From: Comamonadaceae bacterium UBA4962
GTDB lineage: Bacteria > Pseudomonadota > Gammaproteobacteria > Burkholderiales > Burkholderiaceae_C
Length of the DNA: 64,000 nt
Assembly (NCBI GenBank): GCA_002397315.1
Contig: DHAE01000020.1
Span: 202,931 to 266,930, forward strand
Direction of reading: 5' to 3'
The position numbers and the translations under genes were made by a program. Shown here piece by piece: positions 18,257 through 27,206 of this stretch. The notes beneath the pieces were generated by a model that worked only from the letters and a program-made list of their open reading frames with translations, was not told the DNA's origin and made no database searches. Within the stretch, counting starts at the first letter, position 1. Every line of letters starts with the position of its first letter.

Positions 18257-19286
18257 GCCCGCCGCGCCGGCGCCGGGATCGGTGCCGCTCAACCTCGCCC
18301 TGCAGGGTGGGGGATCGCACGGCGCGCTCACCTGGGGCGTGCTCGACGCCCTGCTGGAAGACGGCCGCTTCCAGTTCGAGGGCATCAGCGGCACCAGCGC
18401 CGGCGCCATGAACGCGGTGGCCCTGGCCCACGGCTTCGCACAGGCCGCCCGCCAGCATCCCGATCTGCGCGGCGAGAAACTGCACCTGCGCGGCTGCGCC
18501 ATGGCACGCGAATCGCTCACCCGGCTCTGGGAGGGCGTGGGGGCCATGGGCAGCCTGATGTGGGGGGTGCCGCTCGCCTCCACGCCGCTCATGGGGATGG
18601 TGTCGCAGTGGCTGTCGCCCTACCAGACGAATCCGCTCGGCATCAACCCGCTGCGCCGCCTGCTGGAGCGCGAGGTCGATTTCGACGTGTTGCGCGACTC
18701 CCCCGGGCCGCGCGTCTTCGTCTGCGCCACGAACGTGCGCACCGGCCGCGGCGTGATTTTCTCCGGCCAGCGCCTGAGCGCCGACGCCGTGATGGCCTCG
18801 GCCTGCCTGCCGCTGCTCTTCAAGGCAGTGCAGATCGACGGCGAGCCCTACTGGGACGGCGGTTACTCCGGCAATCCCGCGCTGCACCCGCTCATCTACA
18901 ACACGCGCTGCGCCGACATCCTGCTCGTGCAGATCAACCCCATCGAGCACCATCCGCTGCCCGACAGCGCCGCCGACATCATGGAGCGCATCAACGAGGT
19001 GACCTTCAACGCCAGCCTGCTGGCAGAGATGCGCGCCATCGAGTTCGTGCGGCGCCTGCTGGCCGAGGGCAGGCTGGACGCCCAGCGCTACAAGAGCGTG
19101 CGCATGCACCGCATCGACGGCGGCTCGGTGCTCGCGGAATTCGGCGCATCGAGCAAGCTGCGCGCCGATCTGGCTTTCGTGCGCCAGCTGTTCGCGCTCG
19201 GCCGCGCGGCGGGCCAGGACTGGGTCGCCCGGCACCATGGCGACATCGGGGTGCGGCCCACGGTGAACATCGCCGACAATGCCTGA
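18249..19286 (+). CDS. Patatin-like phospholipase
   Basis: Predicted lipid acyl hydrolase with a Ser-Asp dyad. The 345-residue protein has the oxyanion motif LALQGGGSHGALTWG (glycines about 20-25), the nucleophile Ser50 in GISGTSAGAMN, and the catalytic Asp near 203 in YWDGGYSGNP, all in patatin order. No signal peptide or membrane helix is clear, so it is probably cytosolic or peripheral. The start codon overlaps the previous membrane-protein gene by 8 bases. The C-terminal third carries a conserved block (FVRRLLAEGRLD) found in bacterial patatins of this size. Its natural lipid cannot be read from the sequence. Confidence 0.92.
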   Translation: MSEPAAPAPGSVPLNLALQGGGSHGALTWGVLDALLEDGRFQFEGISGTSAGAMNAVALAHGFAQAARQHPDLRGEKLHLRGCAMARESLTRLWEGVGAMGSLMWGVPLASTPLMGMVSQWLSPYQTNPLGINPLRRLLEREVDFDVLRDSPGPRVFVCATNVRTGRGVIFSGQRLSADAVMASACLPLLFKAVQIDGEPYWDGGYSGNPALHPLIYNTRCADILLVQINPIEHHPLPDSAADIMERINEVTFNASLLAEMRAIEFVRRLLAEGRLDAQRYKSVRMHRIDGGSVLAEFGASSKLRADLAFVRQLFALGRAAGQDWVARHHGDIGVRPTVNIADNA

Positions 19287-19316
19287 CGCGTTTTCCGATC
19301 CGATCCATTACCCGCC

Positions 19317-19673
19317 ATGCACGATCCCGACTGCCTCTTCTGCAAGATCATCGCCGGCCAGATTCCGTCGCGGAAGGTCTATGACGACGACGAAGTCTTC
19401 GCCTTCCACGACATCCACCCCGCCGCGCCCGTCCACTTCCTCATGGTGCCCAAGGAGCACGTGCACTCCATGGCCGGCTTGTCTGACGCCCATGCCGGGC
19501 TGCTCGGCCGCATGATGCTGCTCGCGCCGCGGCTGGCGGTGGAGCAGGGCTGCAATCCGTACCCGGACGGCGGTTTCCGCGTCGTGGTGAACACCGGCAC
19601 GGAAGGCGGGCAGGAAGTGCACCACCTGCACCTGCACGTGATGGGCGGCCCCCGCCCCTGGCTGAAGGGCTGA
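19317..19673 (+). CDS. HIT-family nucleotide phosphoramidase (HinT-like)
   Basis: Predicted purine nucleoside phosphoramidase/AMP-lysine hydrolase. The 118-residue protein begins MHDPDCLFCKIIAG, with the CxxC typical of bacterial HinT, and ends with the histidine triad HHLHLHVMGG (residues about 101-110). FHDIHPAAPVHFLMVPKEH is split here by description: the DIHPAAP turn and VPKEH are both family features. It lies between the patatin gene and tatA, a placement common in Burkholderiales. Confidence 0.95.
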   Translation: MHDPDCLFCKIIAGQIPSRKVYDDDEVFAFHDIHPAAPVHFLMVPKEHVHSMAGLSDAHAGLLGRMMLLAPRLAVEQGCNPYPDGGFRVVVNTGTEGGQEVHHLHLHVMGGPRPWLKG

Positions 19674-19756
19674 GGCCTCCCGGCGGCGGTCAGGGATATG
19701 AAACTTCCATGACATGCGCCGGGTCTAGAATGAACCGTATTCGTTAGGAGATTTCC

Positions 19757-20020
19757 ATGGGTTCCTTTTCCATCTGGCACTGGCTGATCGTGCTGCTCAT
19801 CGTGGTGATGGTGTTCGGCACCAAGAAGCTCAAGAACATGGGCTCCGACCTGGGCGGCGCAGTGAAGGGCTTCAAGGACGGCATGAAGGACGGCAGCGCG
19901 CCCGACGTTCCGCCCACCACGACCACCACCGCCGCGCCCCCGGCCGGCCAGGTGACCAACCAGCAGGTGCATGCCGCCGACAAGGGCACGATCGACGTCG
20001 AGGCCCGCCACAAGGGCTGA
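19757..20020 (+). CDS. tatA: TatA, twin-arginine translocase pore subunit
   Basis: Forms the oligomeric pore-like assembly that lets folded proteins cross the inner membrane. The 87-residue protein has one N-terminal transmembrane helix (residues about 5-20, IWHWLIVLLIVVMVFG), the hinge FGTKKLKNMG, an amphipathic helix and an acidic/Thr-rich tail. AGGAG lies 8 bases before the ATG. TAGAAT at about 19724 could be a -10 element for tatABC, but no -35 box is clear. First of tatABC. Confidence 0.96.
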   Translation: MGSFSIWHWLIVLLIVVMVFGTKKLKNMGSDLGGAVKGFKDGMKDGSAPDVPPTTTTTAAPPAGQVTNQQVHAADKGTIDVEARHKG

Positions 20021-20067
20021 GCGGCGTTGTCGTCTTCTCGCACTGAACCGCATTTCCCGCTGCTTCC

Positions 20068-20556
20068 ATGATCGACATCGGCCTGTCCAAGATGGCGCTG
20101 ATCGGCGCCGTGGCGCTCATCGTCATCGGCCCCGAAAAGCTGCCCCGCGTGGCCCGCACGGTGGGCACGCTGCTGGGCAAGGCGCAGCGCTACGTGTCCG
20201 ACGTGAAGGCCGAGGTCAACCGCTCCATGGAGCTGGACGAGCTGCGCAAGATGAAGGACACGGTGGAGGCCTCCGCGCGGGACGTCCACCAGAGCTTTCA
20301 GACGCATGCCAGCGAGTTCCAGAAGGACTGGCAGGAGCACGGCCCCGGCGGCACGCCGACGGACGGATCCGGCCTCGACCACGACCCGTACGCCCCCCTG
20401 GCGCCGATCGTCCCGACCTACCGCCACCCCGGCAAGAACTGGCGCCTCAAGCGCAGCGCCACCCCGCAGTGGTACAAGGCCCGTGCCGGCGTGCGCACCA
20501 AGGCCCAGTCGGGCGCGGCGCGCGTGGCGCGCTTCCGGCCCCGCAAATTCCAGTGA
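20068..20556 (+). CDS. tatB: TatB, twin-arginine translocase receptor subunit
   Basis: Forms with TatC the receptor complex for twin-arginine signal peptides. The 162-residue protein starts MIDIGLSKMALIG with one transmembrane helix (about 7-21), the hinge GPEKLP, a long amphipathic helix to about residue 90, and a basic, Pro-rich C-terminal tail. The Glu of the hinge region (PEKLP) is present. It lies 47 bases after tatA and 56 before tatC. Confidence 0.96.
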   Translation: MIDIGLSKMALIGAVALIVIGPEKLPRVARTVGTLLGKAQRYVSDVKAEVNRSMELDELRKMKDTVEASARDVHQSFQTHASEFQKDWQEHGPGGTPTDGSGLDHDPYAPLAPIVPTYRHPGKNWRLKRSATPQWYKARAGVRTKAQSGAARVARFRPRKFQ

Positions 20557-20612
20557 TTTCCCGCTGACGGCCGCGTCCGCGCGGCCCCGCGGGGCCGCTC
20601 TCTCTTCCCACA

Positions 20613-21410
20613 ATGTCCGAAACCCCCTCCCACGAAGACGAGCTGGCCGGTACCGAGCAGCCGTTCGTCGCGCACCTCATGGAGCTGCGCGACCGCCTCA
20701 TCAAGGCCGTCATCGCCATCGGCATCGCCGGCGCCATCCTGTTCTTCTATCCCGGGCCGGGCCGTCTCTACGACCTGCTGGCCGCGCCGCTCGTGGCGCA
20801 CCTGCCGGCCGGGGCGACGCTGATCGCCACCTCGGTGATTTCGCCGTTCATGGTGCCGCTCAAGATCCTGCTGATGTCGGCCTTCCTGCTGGCGCTGCCC
20901 GTGGTGCTCTACCAGGTGTGGGCGTTCGTGGCGCCGGGCCTGTATTCCCACGAGAAGAAGCTCGTGCTGCCCCTGGTCGTCTCCAGCACCGTGCTCTTCC
21001 TGTTCGGGGTGGCGTTCTGCTACTTCTTCGTCTTCGGCCAGGTGTTCAGCTTCATCCAGAGCTTCGCGCCCAAGAGCATCACCGCCGCGCCGGACATCGA
21101 GGCCTACCTGAGCTTCGTGCTCACCATGTTCCTGGCGTTCGGTTTGTCGTTCGAGGTGCCCATCGTGGTCGTCGTGCTGGCGCGCATGGGCATCGTGGAC
21201 GTGGCCAAGCTCAAGAGCTTCCGCGGCTACTTCATCGTCATCGCCTTCATCATCGCCGCCGTGGTCACCCCGCCGGACGTGGTGTCGCAGCTGGCGCTGG
21301 CGGTGCCGATGTGCCTGCTGTACGAGCTGGGCATCTGGGCGGCGCAGATCTTCATCCGGCACACGCAGGCGCCGGAGGATGCGGCGGAGCAGCGGGAACC
21401 GTCGGCCTGA
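20613..21410 (+). CDS. tatC: TatC, twin-arginine translocase core subunit
   Basis: Binds twin-arginine signal peptides and organises the translocase. The 265-residue protein has six transmembrane helices. Its cytosolic N-terminus carries the conserved FVAHLMELRDRLIKA, whose Glu and Arg contact signal peptides, and the first periplasmic loop region includes YQVWAFVAPGLYSHEK. A likely local client is the NMT1-type binding protein at 46.5-47.5 kb, which has a twin-arginine leader. The his-tat run ends here; the next gene has its own palindromic promoter region. Confidence 0.97.
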   Translation: MSETPSHEDELAGTEQPFVAHLMELRDRLIKAVIAIGIAGAILFFYPGPGRLYDLLAAPLVAHLPAGATLIATSVISPFMVPLKILLMSAFLLALPVVLYQVWAFVAPGLYSHEKKLVLPLVVSSTVLFLFGVAFCYFFVFGQVFSFIQSFAPKSITAAPDIEAYLSFVLTMFLAFGLSFEVPIVVVVLARMGIVDVAKLKSFRGYFIVIAFIIAAVVTPPDVVSQLALAVPMCLLYELGIWAAQIFIRHTQAPEDAAEQREPSA

Positions 21411-21465
21411 CGCTGCACAGTTTCCCGGAGCCGTTGCTGCCGATACCTCGGCTGGCCGACGGCGG

Positions 21466-21524
21466 TTTATGGTGTTTTATGCGATCGATCATAAAATTAT
21501 GAGATCTCCATAAAACACCATAAA
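21466..21524. promoter_or_regulatory. Perfect 16-bp inverted repeat abutting the AAA ATPase start
   Basis: The arms TTTATGGTGTTTTATG (21466-21481) and CATAAAACACCATAAA (21509-21524) are exact reverse complements separated by 27 bases. The spacer contains a further CATAAAA (21490-21496) running into AATTATG. Altogether five (C)ATAAA/TTTAT(G) units are packed into 59 bases. The right arm ends 3 bases before the ATPase ATG at 21528, and no Shine-Dalgarno sequence fits between. This looks like a cooperative operator over a promoter of a nearly leaderless gene; the binding protein is unknown. Confidence 0.6.
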
Positions 21525-21527
21525 TGC

Positions 21528-22727
21528 ATGGATTCCGCACGGCAACCGCCCCATCTCATTTCGTTCCACCGCACCGAACTGGCGCAGCAACTGGTGCAGG
21601 CACTGCAGGGCAGGCTGTTGTTCAGCGATGCCAAGAGCGGGCTGTTCCTCACTGCGCCGCGACGGACCGGCAAGACGACCTTCCTGCGGTTCGACCTGAC
21701 GCCTGCACTGGAGGCGGCCGGCGCGCTCGTGGTCTACGTGGATCTCTGGGAAAACCAGGACCGCGATCCGGCCGAATTGATCCTGGAGGCCATCGGCCAG
21801 GCCGTGCAGGCCCAGCAGGGCATCATCGCGCGCACGGCGCGGAAGGCGGGTCTGGCGAAGGTCAAGATCGGCGGCGCGCTGGAGATCGACACCAGCCAGC
21901 TGGGCAGCATCCAGGGGCTGACCTTGAAGGAGGCCCTGCGCGTCCTGCATGAACTGAGCGGGCGTCCCGTGGCGCTGATCGTGGACGAAGCGCAGCAGGC
22001 TTTGAGCAGCCAGGCCGGCGAAGTGGCGATGATGGGCCTCAAATCCGCGCGGGATCAGCTGAATACGCCGAGCGAGATCCACCTGATGCTGGTGATGTCG
22101 GGATCGGACCGCGACAAGCTCATGCGCCTCACCAACACGAACAGCGCACCGTTCTACGGGTCCACGGTGCACCCGCTGCCGCCGCTCGGGATCGAATTCA
22201 TCCAGCTCGTGGCCCGGCGGATCGAAGAGGAACGGCCCGGCATCAAGCCCGTGGACATCGAGACGCTGCACCGGGCATTCGAGGCTTTCGGGCACCGTCC
22301 GCAACGGTTCATGGATGCGCTGGGCGCGGTGCTGAACCCGATGGCGGTGTTGGCCGGCCGCTTCGAGGGGGCGCTGATGGAAGTGGCGAAGCAGCAGGCG
22401 CGCGAGGAAGAGGCGCGGATGGCATCCGAATACCTGTCGTTCAGCCCCCTGCAGCAGGCCGTGCTGTGGCGCCTGCTGGACAAGGGAAGCCTGTTCAAGG
22501 CGTATGACGCGGATGCGCTCGCGTTCTATGCGGCCCAGGTGGGCCGGAAGGTGACCGCCCAGCAGGTGCAGACGGCGCTGGATGCGCTGCGTGCCCTGAG
22601 CCCGAGCCCGGTGTGGAAGTCGCAGCGCGGCGACTATGCCGTCGACGACCTGGCCATGCACCGATGGTACGACGCACGCGTGGCCGCGGGCACCTGGCCG
22701 CCGCGCCCCCACCCCGGCCCCCGGTAG
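21528..22727 (+). CDS. AAA/STAND-like P-loop ATPase of unknown function
   Basis: Predicted ATPase of 399 residues. Walker A is APRRTGKTTFLR (residues about 43-54) and Walker B is VALIVDEAQQAL (about 147-158). A sensor-like strand LMLVMSGSD follows, then a helical C-terminal part resembling a winged-helix lid (LSFSPLQQAVLWRLL). The layout recalls archaeal-type ATPases and Orc/STAND ATPases with a DEAQ box. It is a single gene with its own palindromic control region and no obvious partner. The C-terminus is Pro-rich. A role in defence or toxin control is possible but nothing in the sequence proves it. Confidence 0.8.
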   Translation: MDSARQPPHLISFHRTELAQQLVQALQGRLLFSDAKSGLFLTAPRRTGKTTFLRFDLTPALEAAGALVVYVDLWENQDRDPAELILEAIGQAVQAQQGIIARTARKAGLAKVKIGGALEIDTSQLGSIQGLTLKEALRVLHELSGRPVALIVDEAQQALSSQAGEVAMMGLKSARDQLNTPSEIHLMLVMSGSDRDKLMRLTNTNSAPFYGSTVHPLPPLGIEFIQLVARRIEEERPGIKPVDIETLHRAFEAFGHRPQRFMDALGAVLNPMAVLAGRFEGALMEVAKQQAREEEARMASEYLSFSPLQQAVLWRLLDKGSLFKAYDADALAFYAAQVGRKVTAQQVQTALDALRALSPSPVWKSQRGDYAVDDLAMHRWYDARVAAGTWPPRPHPGPR

Positions 22728-22760
22728 CGCGGCACTTCGCAGCCCTGCGTGCGGGGCGGT

Positions 22761-23909
<1,149 letters not shown>

Positions 23910-24331
23910 GGTGGCGATGGGGGATCGGAAGGGGGAAAGGGAGAACCCGCCCATTGTCCTCCCTTTGCGCGGCCGTGGCCGTGGGAGGAGATGCCGCCCA
24001 CGCATCCGCCCGGCTCCGCGCACCGGGCGCGCAGCGAGGCCATTCGCGCAGGTGACCGGAGGAGGGCGGGGAAAACCCTAAAATCGGGGCATGGCCGCCA
24101 CCCGCGGCCTTTCGCTTTCGCGTTTCGCTTCCCCTTCTTTCGTTCCTTTTTCTTTTCTTCCGCCAGCCGGCCCCGTGCCCGGCCGCCCGCACTCCACCCC
24201 CGCGGCCGGCCCTGCAGCCCGCGCCACCCCCGCCACGCTCCCCTACGGTCCGGCGGCCGCAAGAAAAACCCCGGACGCCGCCGCATGCGTGGCCGCGCCC
24301 GGGCCGCACCCGTGCATTTCCGGACCACGCC
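23910..24331. other. Intergenic region between protease and MFS genes
   Basis: The 422 bases separate two divergent genes. About 24105-24165 is a long pyrimidine-rich run on the plus strand (many CTT and TTTC units), and the rest is very GC-rich. I see no convincing promoter hexamers, hairpin terminator or small gene. Open frames through it continue as shadows of the neighbours. Confidence 0.5.
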
Positions 24332-25660
24332 ATGACTTCCTCTGCTTCCGCTGCCGCGAGCGCCGACGCCGCGCAGCACCACCGCCCGCTCACCCGCGGC
24401 GATTACAAAACCCTGGGCCTTTCCGCGCTGGGCGGCACGCTCGAGTTCTACGACTTCGTCATCTACGTCTTCTTCGCCACGGTGGTGAGCGGCCTGTTCT
24501 TCCCGGCCGACATGCCCGACTGGCTGCGGCAGTTGCAGACCTTCGGCATCTTCGCGGCCGGCTACCTGGCCCGGCCGATCGGCGGCATCGTGATCGCGCA
24601 CTACGGCGACAAGCTCGGCCGCAAGCGCATGTTCAGCCTGTCGATCTTCCTGATGGCCGTGCCCACGCTGGTGATCGGCCTGCTGCCCACCTACGCGAGC
24701 ATCGGCGTGGCGGCGCCGCTGCTGCTGCTGGCGATGCGCGTGCTGCAGGGCGCGGCGATCGGCGGCGAGATGCCCGGCGCCTGGGTGTTCGTGGCCGAGC
24801 ACGTGCCCAAGAACCGCTACGGCCTGGGCGTGGGCACGCTGACGGCCGGGATCACGGGCGGCATCCTGCTGGGCTCGCTGGTGGCGATCGCCATCAACCG
24901 CAGCTACACGCCGGCCGAGGTGCAGGGCTTCGCCTGGCGCATTCCGTTCATCCTGGGCGGCGTGTTCGGCCTGGTGTCGGTGTACCTGCGCCGCTTCCTG
25001 CACGAGACGCCGGTCTTCCAGGAGCTGGCCGCGCGCCGCGCCGTGGCGCGCGAGCTGCCGCTCAAGACGATCTTCCGCGACCACAAGGGCGCGATGCTGC
25101 TGGTGGCGCTGATGACCTGGGTGCTCTCCACCGCGGTGGTGGTGGTGGTGCTCATCACGCCGTCGTACCTGCAGAAGGTGTTCCACCTCCCCGCCACGCT
25201 GGCGCTGGAGGCGAACGCCGTGGCCACGCTCACGCTGACCATCGGCTGCGTGGTGATGGGCTGGGCCACCGACCGCTTCGGCACGCGCGCCGTGATGCTG
25301 GTGGGCTGGGGCGGCCTGTTCGTGACCTCGTACCTGTTCTACCTGGGCCTGCCCGGCACGCCGGAGACGCTGGTGCGCAACTATGCGCTGATCGGCTTCT
25401 TCGTGGGCTCGATCGCGCTGCTGCCGATCGTCGGCGTGCGCGCGTTCCCGCCGGAAGTGCGCTTCTCTGGGCTTTCGTTCTCCTACAACATGGCCTACGC
25501 GGTGTTCGGCGGCATCACCCCCATCCTGATCACCGTGTGGCTGCAGCGCGATCCGATGGCGCCGGCCCACTACGTGGCGGCCATGGGCGTGCTCGGCTTC
25601 GTGCTGGGCTTCGTGCCGCTGGCCTCGCGCGGCTGGCAGCCGGCGCCTGCGCGGGTCTGA
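24332..25660 (+). CDS. MFS metabolite:H+ symporter (MHS family)
   Basis: Twelve-helix proton-coupled importer, probably of an organic acid or osmolyte. The 442-residue protein has a polar N-terminal tail, then ALGGTLEFYDFVIYVFFA, characteristic of the MHS (ProP/citrate) branch. The MFS loop motif GDKLGRKRMF lies between helices 2 and 3 and VGWGGLFVTSY begins the second half. The ATG at 24332 is the first Met of MTSSASAAAS; GTG or earlier starts are not supported. The substrate cannot be read from the sequence; citrate, alpha-ketoglutarate and proline carriers all share this layout. Confidence 0.88.
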   Translation: MTSSASAAASADAAQHHRPLTRGDYKTLGLSALGGTLEFYDFVIYVFFATVVSGLFFPADMPDWLRQLQTFGIFAAGYLARPIGGIVIAHYGDKLGRKRMFSLSIFLMAVPTLVIGLLPTYASIGVAAPLLLLAMRVLQGAAIGGEMPGAWVFVAEHVPKNRYGLGVGTLTAGITGGILLGSLVAIAINRSYTPAEVQGFAWRIPFILGGVFGLVSVYLRRFLHETPVFQELAARRAVARELPLKTIFRDHKGAMLLVALMTWVLSTAVVVVVLITPSYLQKVFHLPATLALEANAVATLTLTIGCVVMGWATDRFGTRAVMLVGWGGLFVTSYLFYLGLPGTPETLVRNYALIGFFVGSIALLPIVGVRAFPPEVRFSGLSFSYNMAYAVFGGITPILITVWLQRDPMAPAHYVAAMGVLGFVLGFVPLASRGWQPAPARV

Positions 25661-25664
25661 TCGA

Positions 25665-25680
25665 CGCGGCGGCTGCCGCG
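25665..25680. terminator. Possible hairpin terminator between convergent genes
   Basis: A CGCGGC / GCCGCG stem with a GGCT loop is followed by CGTTTC. It lies just after the MFS stop and just before the convergent GNAT stop. The T-run is short, so termination strength is doubtful. Confidence 0.3.
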
Positions 25681-25690
25681 CGTTTCATCC

Positions 25691-26131
25691 TCAGGGTTTG
25701 CGCATGTCTCCCAGGAAAACGCAGTCGTCCGGCAACTCCGCGGAGGGGTGGTCCACGCGGTACTGCATGGCCGCGTTCTTTGCGGAAGCATCGGGCCCCG
25801 TGAAGCGGAAGCCCTGCTTGAAGAAGAATTCGGCAGCTCCCTCATCCTGGCAAGTCAGGGTCGTGGACGGCAGCCGCCGTTCGGCACGGACTTGCTCGGC
25901 GATGCCCAGCAGTTGCGTGCCGACGCCCTTGAATCGCCTCCGGTCGGCGTTCTCCACGGTCAGCACTTTCAGCGTATCCGGCAGGGGCGCGATGCCCATC
26001 GTGCCGAAGGTCAGGCTGCGGGTCGGGCTGGCGCTGCGCAGCTCGACGACCGTGGCGTTGCCCATGCTCGAAGACACCGGAACGGCCTCAAGGGACCGAT
26101 TCAGCCTTTTGTCGTGGATGCGGTGGGTCAT
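25691..26131 (-). CDS. GNAT-family N-acetyltransferase
   Basis: Predicted acetyl-CoA-dependent acetyltransferase, substrate unknown. The 146-residue protein starts MTHRIHDKRLN at 26131. It has the acetyl-CoA loop as RRFKGVGTQLLG (about residues 69-80), then the GNAT strand-helix TLTCQDEGAAEFFFKQGF with the usual AxxFFxxxGF ending. The in-frame sequence further upstream is low-quality coding and is shared with the divergent neighbour, so I do not extend it. It is convergent with the MFS gene and divergent from the NIF3-like gene. Confidence 0.82.
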   Translation of the reverse strand: MTHRIHDKRLNRSLEAVPVSSSMGNATVVELRSASPTRSLTFGTMGIAPLPDTLKVLTVENADRRRFKGVGTQLLGIAEQVRAERRLPSTTLTCQDEGAAEFFFKQGFRFTGPDASAKNAAMQYRVDHPSAELPDDCVFLGDMRKP

Positions 26132-26273
26132 CGGTCGGTGTGGAGGTGCGATGGCGTAAGAAGGGAGTGTGGCCGCACGGGAGCCGGTCGACCCGAGCGC
26201 TCGCGAAGTGCGCCGCCGCATGGCGAAGCGCATCGTGAACCGGCGGGCTGGGCACGGATGCCACAATTCCGTC

Positions 26274-27074
26274 ATGACGCACGCCGCCTTTTCCGATGCT
26301 TCCGAATCCCATCCCAGGGTATCCCGCGACAACCTGCTCGCCGCGTTCGACGAGCTGCTGCAGCCCGCCCGCTTCAAGGACTACGGCCCCAACGGCCTGC
26401 AGGTGGAGGGCCGGGACCGCATCCGCCGCATCGTGAGCGGCGTGACGGCGAGCCGCGCGCTGATCGATGCGGCGATCGAAGACGAGGCGGACGCGGTCTT
26501 CGTGCACCACGGCCTGTTCTGGCGCGGCCAGGACGGACGCGTGACGGGCTGGATGAAGCAGCGCCTGCAGCGCCTGCTGGCGCACGACATCAATCTCTTC
26601 GCCTACCACCTGCCGCTCGACGCGCACCCGGAGCTGGGCAACAACGCCCAGCTGGGGCGCGTGCTGGGCTTCGCGCCGGCCGACCTGCGCTTCGGCGAGC
26701 AGGACCTGGGCTTCTGCGCGTCCGCAGACATCGCCGACGCGGCCACGCTCGCGGCGCGGGTGCGGGCGGCGCTGGGCCGGCCGGTGACGCTGGTGGCGCC
26801 CGGCGAGGGCGAGGCCCGGCCGATCCGCCGCGTGGCCTGGTGCACGGGCGGCGCGCAGGGCTTTTTCGAAGGCGCGATCGCCGCGGGGGCGGATGCCTTC
26901 ATCACGGGCGAGATTTCCGAGCCGCAGGCGCACCTGGCGCGCGAGACGGGAGTGGCCTTCATCGCCGCGGGGCACCACGCCACCGAGCGCTACGGTGCGC
27001 CGGCAGCGGCGGCGCACGTGGCGGCGGCGCTGGGCATCGAACACCGCTTCATCGAGATCGACAACCCGGCGTGA
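26274..27074 (+). CDS. NIF3-like dinuclear metal-centre protein (YbgI type)
   Basis: Member of the NIF3/YbgI family: toroid-forming proteins with a two-metal site, proposed hydrolases, exact role unsettled. The 266-residue protein starts MTHAAFSDASE. It shows the metal-ligand segments DAVFVHHGLFW (His-His), FAYHLPLDAHPELGNNA (His, Asp) and the C-terminal AAGHHATERYGAP. It lacks the central insertion of longer homologues. It is divergent from the GNAT gene and convergent with the VWA gene, the gap being filled by a hairpin repeat. Confidence 0.9.
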   Translation: MTHAAFSDASESHPRVSRDNLLAAFDELLQPARFKDYGPNGLQVEGRDRIRRIVSGVTASRALIDAAIEDEADAVFVHHGLFWRGQDGRVTGWMKQRLQRLLAHDINLFAYHLPLDAHPELGNNAQLGRVLGFAPADLRFGEQDLGFCASADIADAATLAARVRAALGRPVTLVAPGEGEARPIRRVAWCTGGAQGFFEGAIAAGADAFITGEISEPQAHLARETGVAFIAAGHHATERYGAPAAAAHVAAALGIEHRFIEIDNPA

Positions 27075-27094
27075 GCCGCGGTGCGGCGTTCCAA

Positions 27095-27206
27095 GAGCGG
27101 CTCACACGACCCAGCGAAGCGGTTCTGGCGAGGCGTCGCATCGCAGGCAGTACGCGCAGTACGACAAGATGCGGCAACGACGCCAGAAGGGTCGTGTGAG
27201 TCGCTC
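27095..27206. repeat. Dispersed hairpin element, copy 1
   Basis: The outer arms, 18 bases each (27095-27112 and 27189-27206), are complementary except for one position that would be a G-U pair in RNA. They enclose 76 bases that match copy 2 (51329-51404) at all but four positions. TTCTGGC and GCCAGAA inside can extend the stem across an asymmetric 10-base bulge. CAGTACG occurs twice in the apical part. It fills the gap between two convergent genes and touches the TAG stop of the VWA gene. It may act as a bidirectional terminator or RNA-stabilising element; it has no long T-run. Confidence 0.85.
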
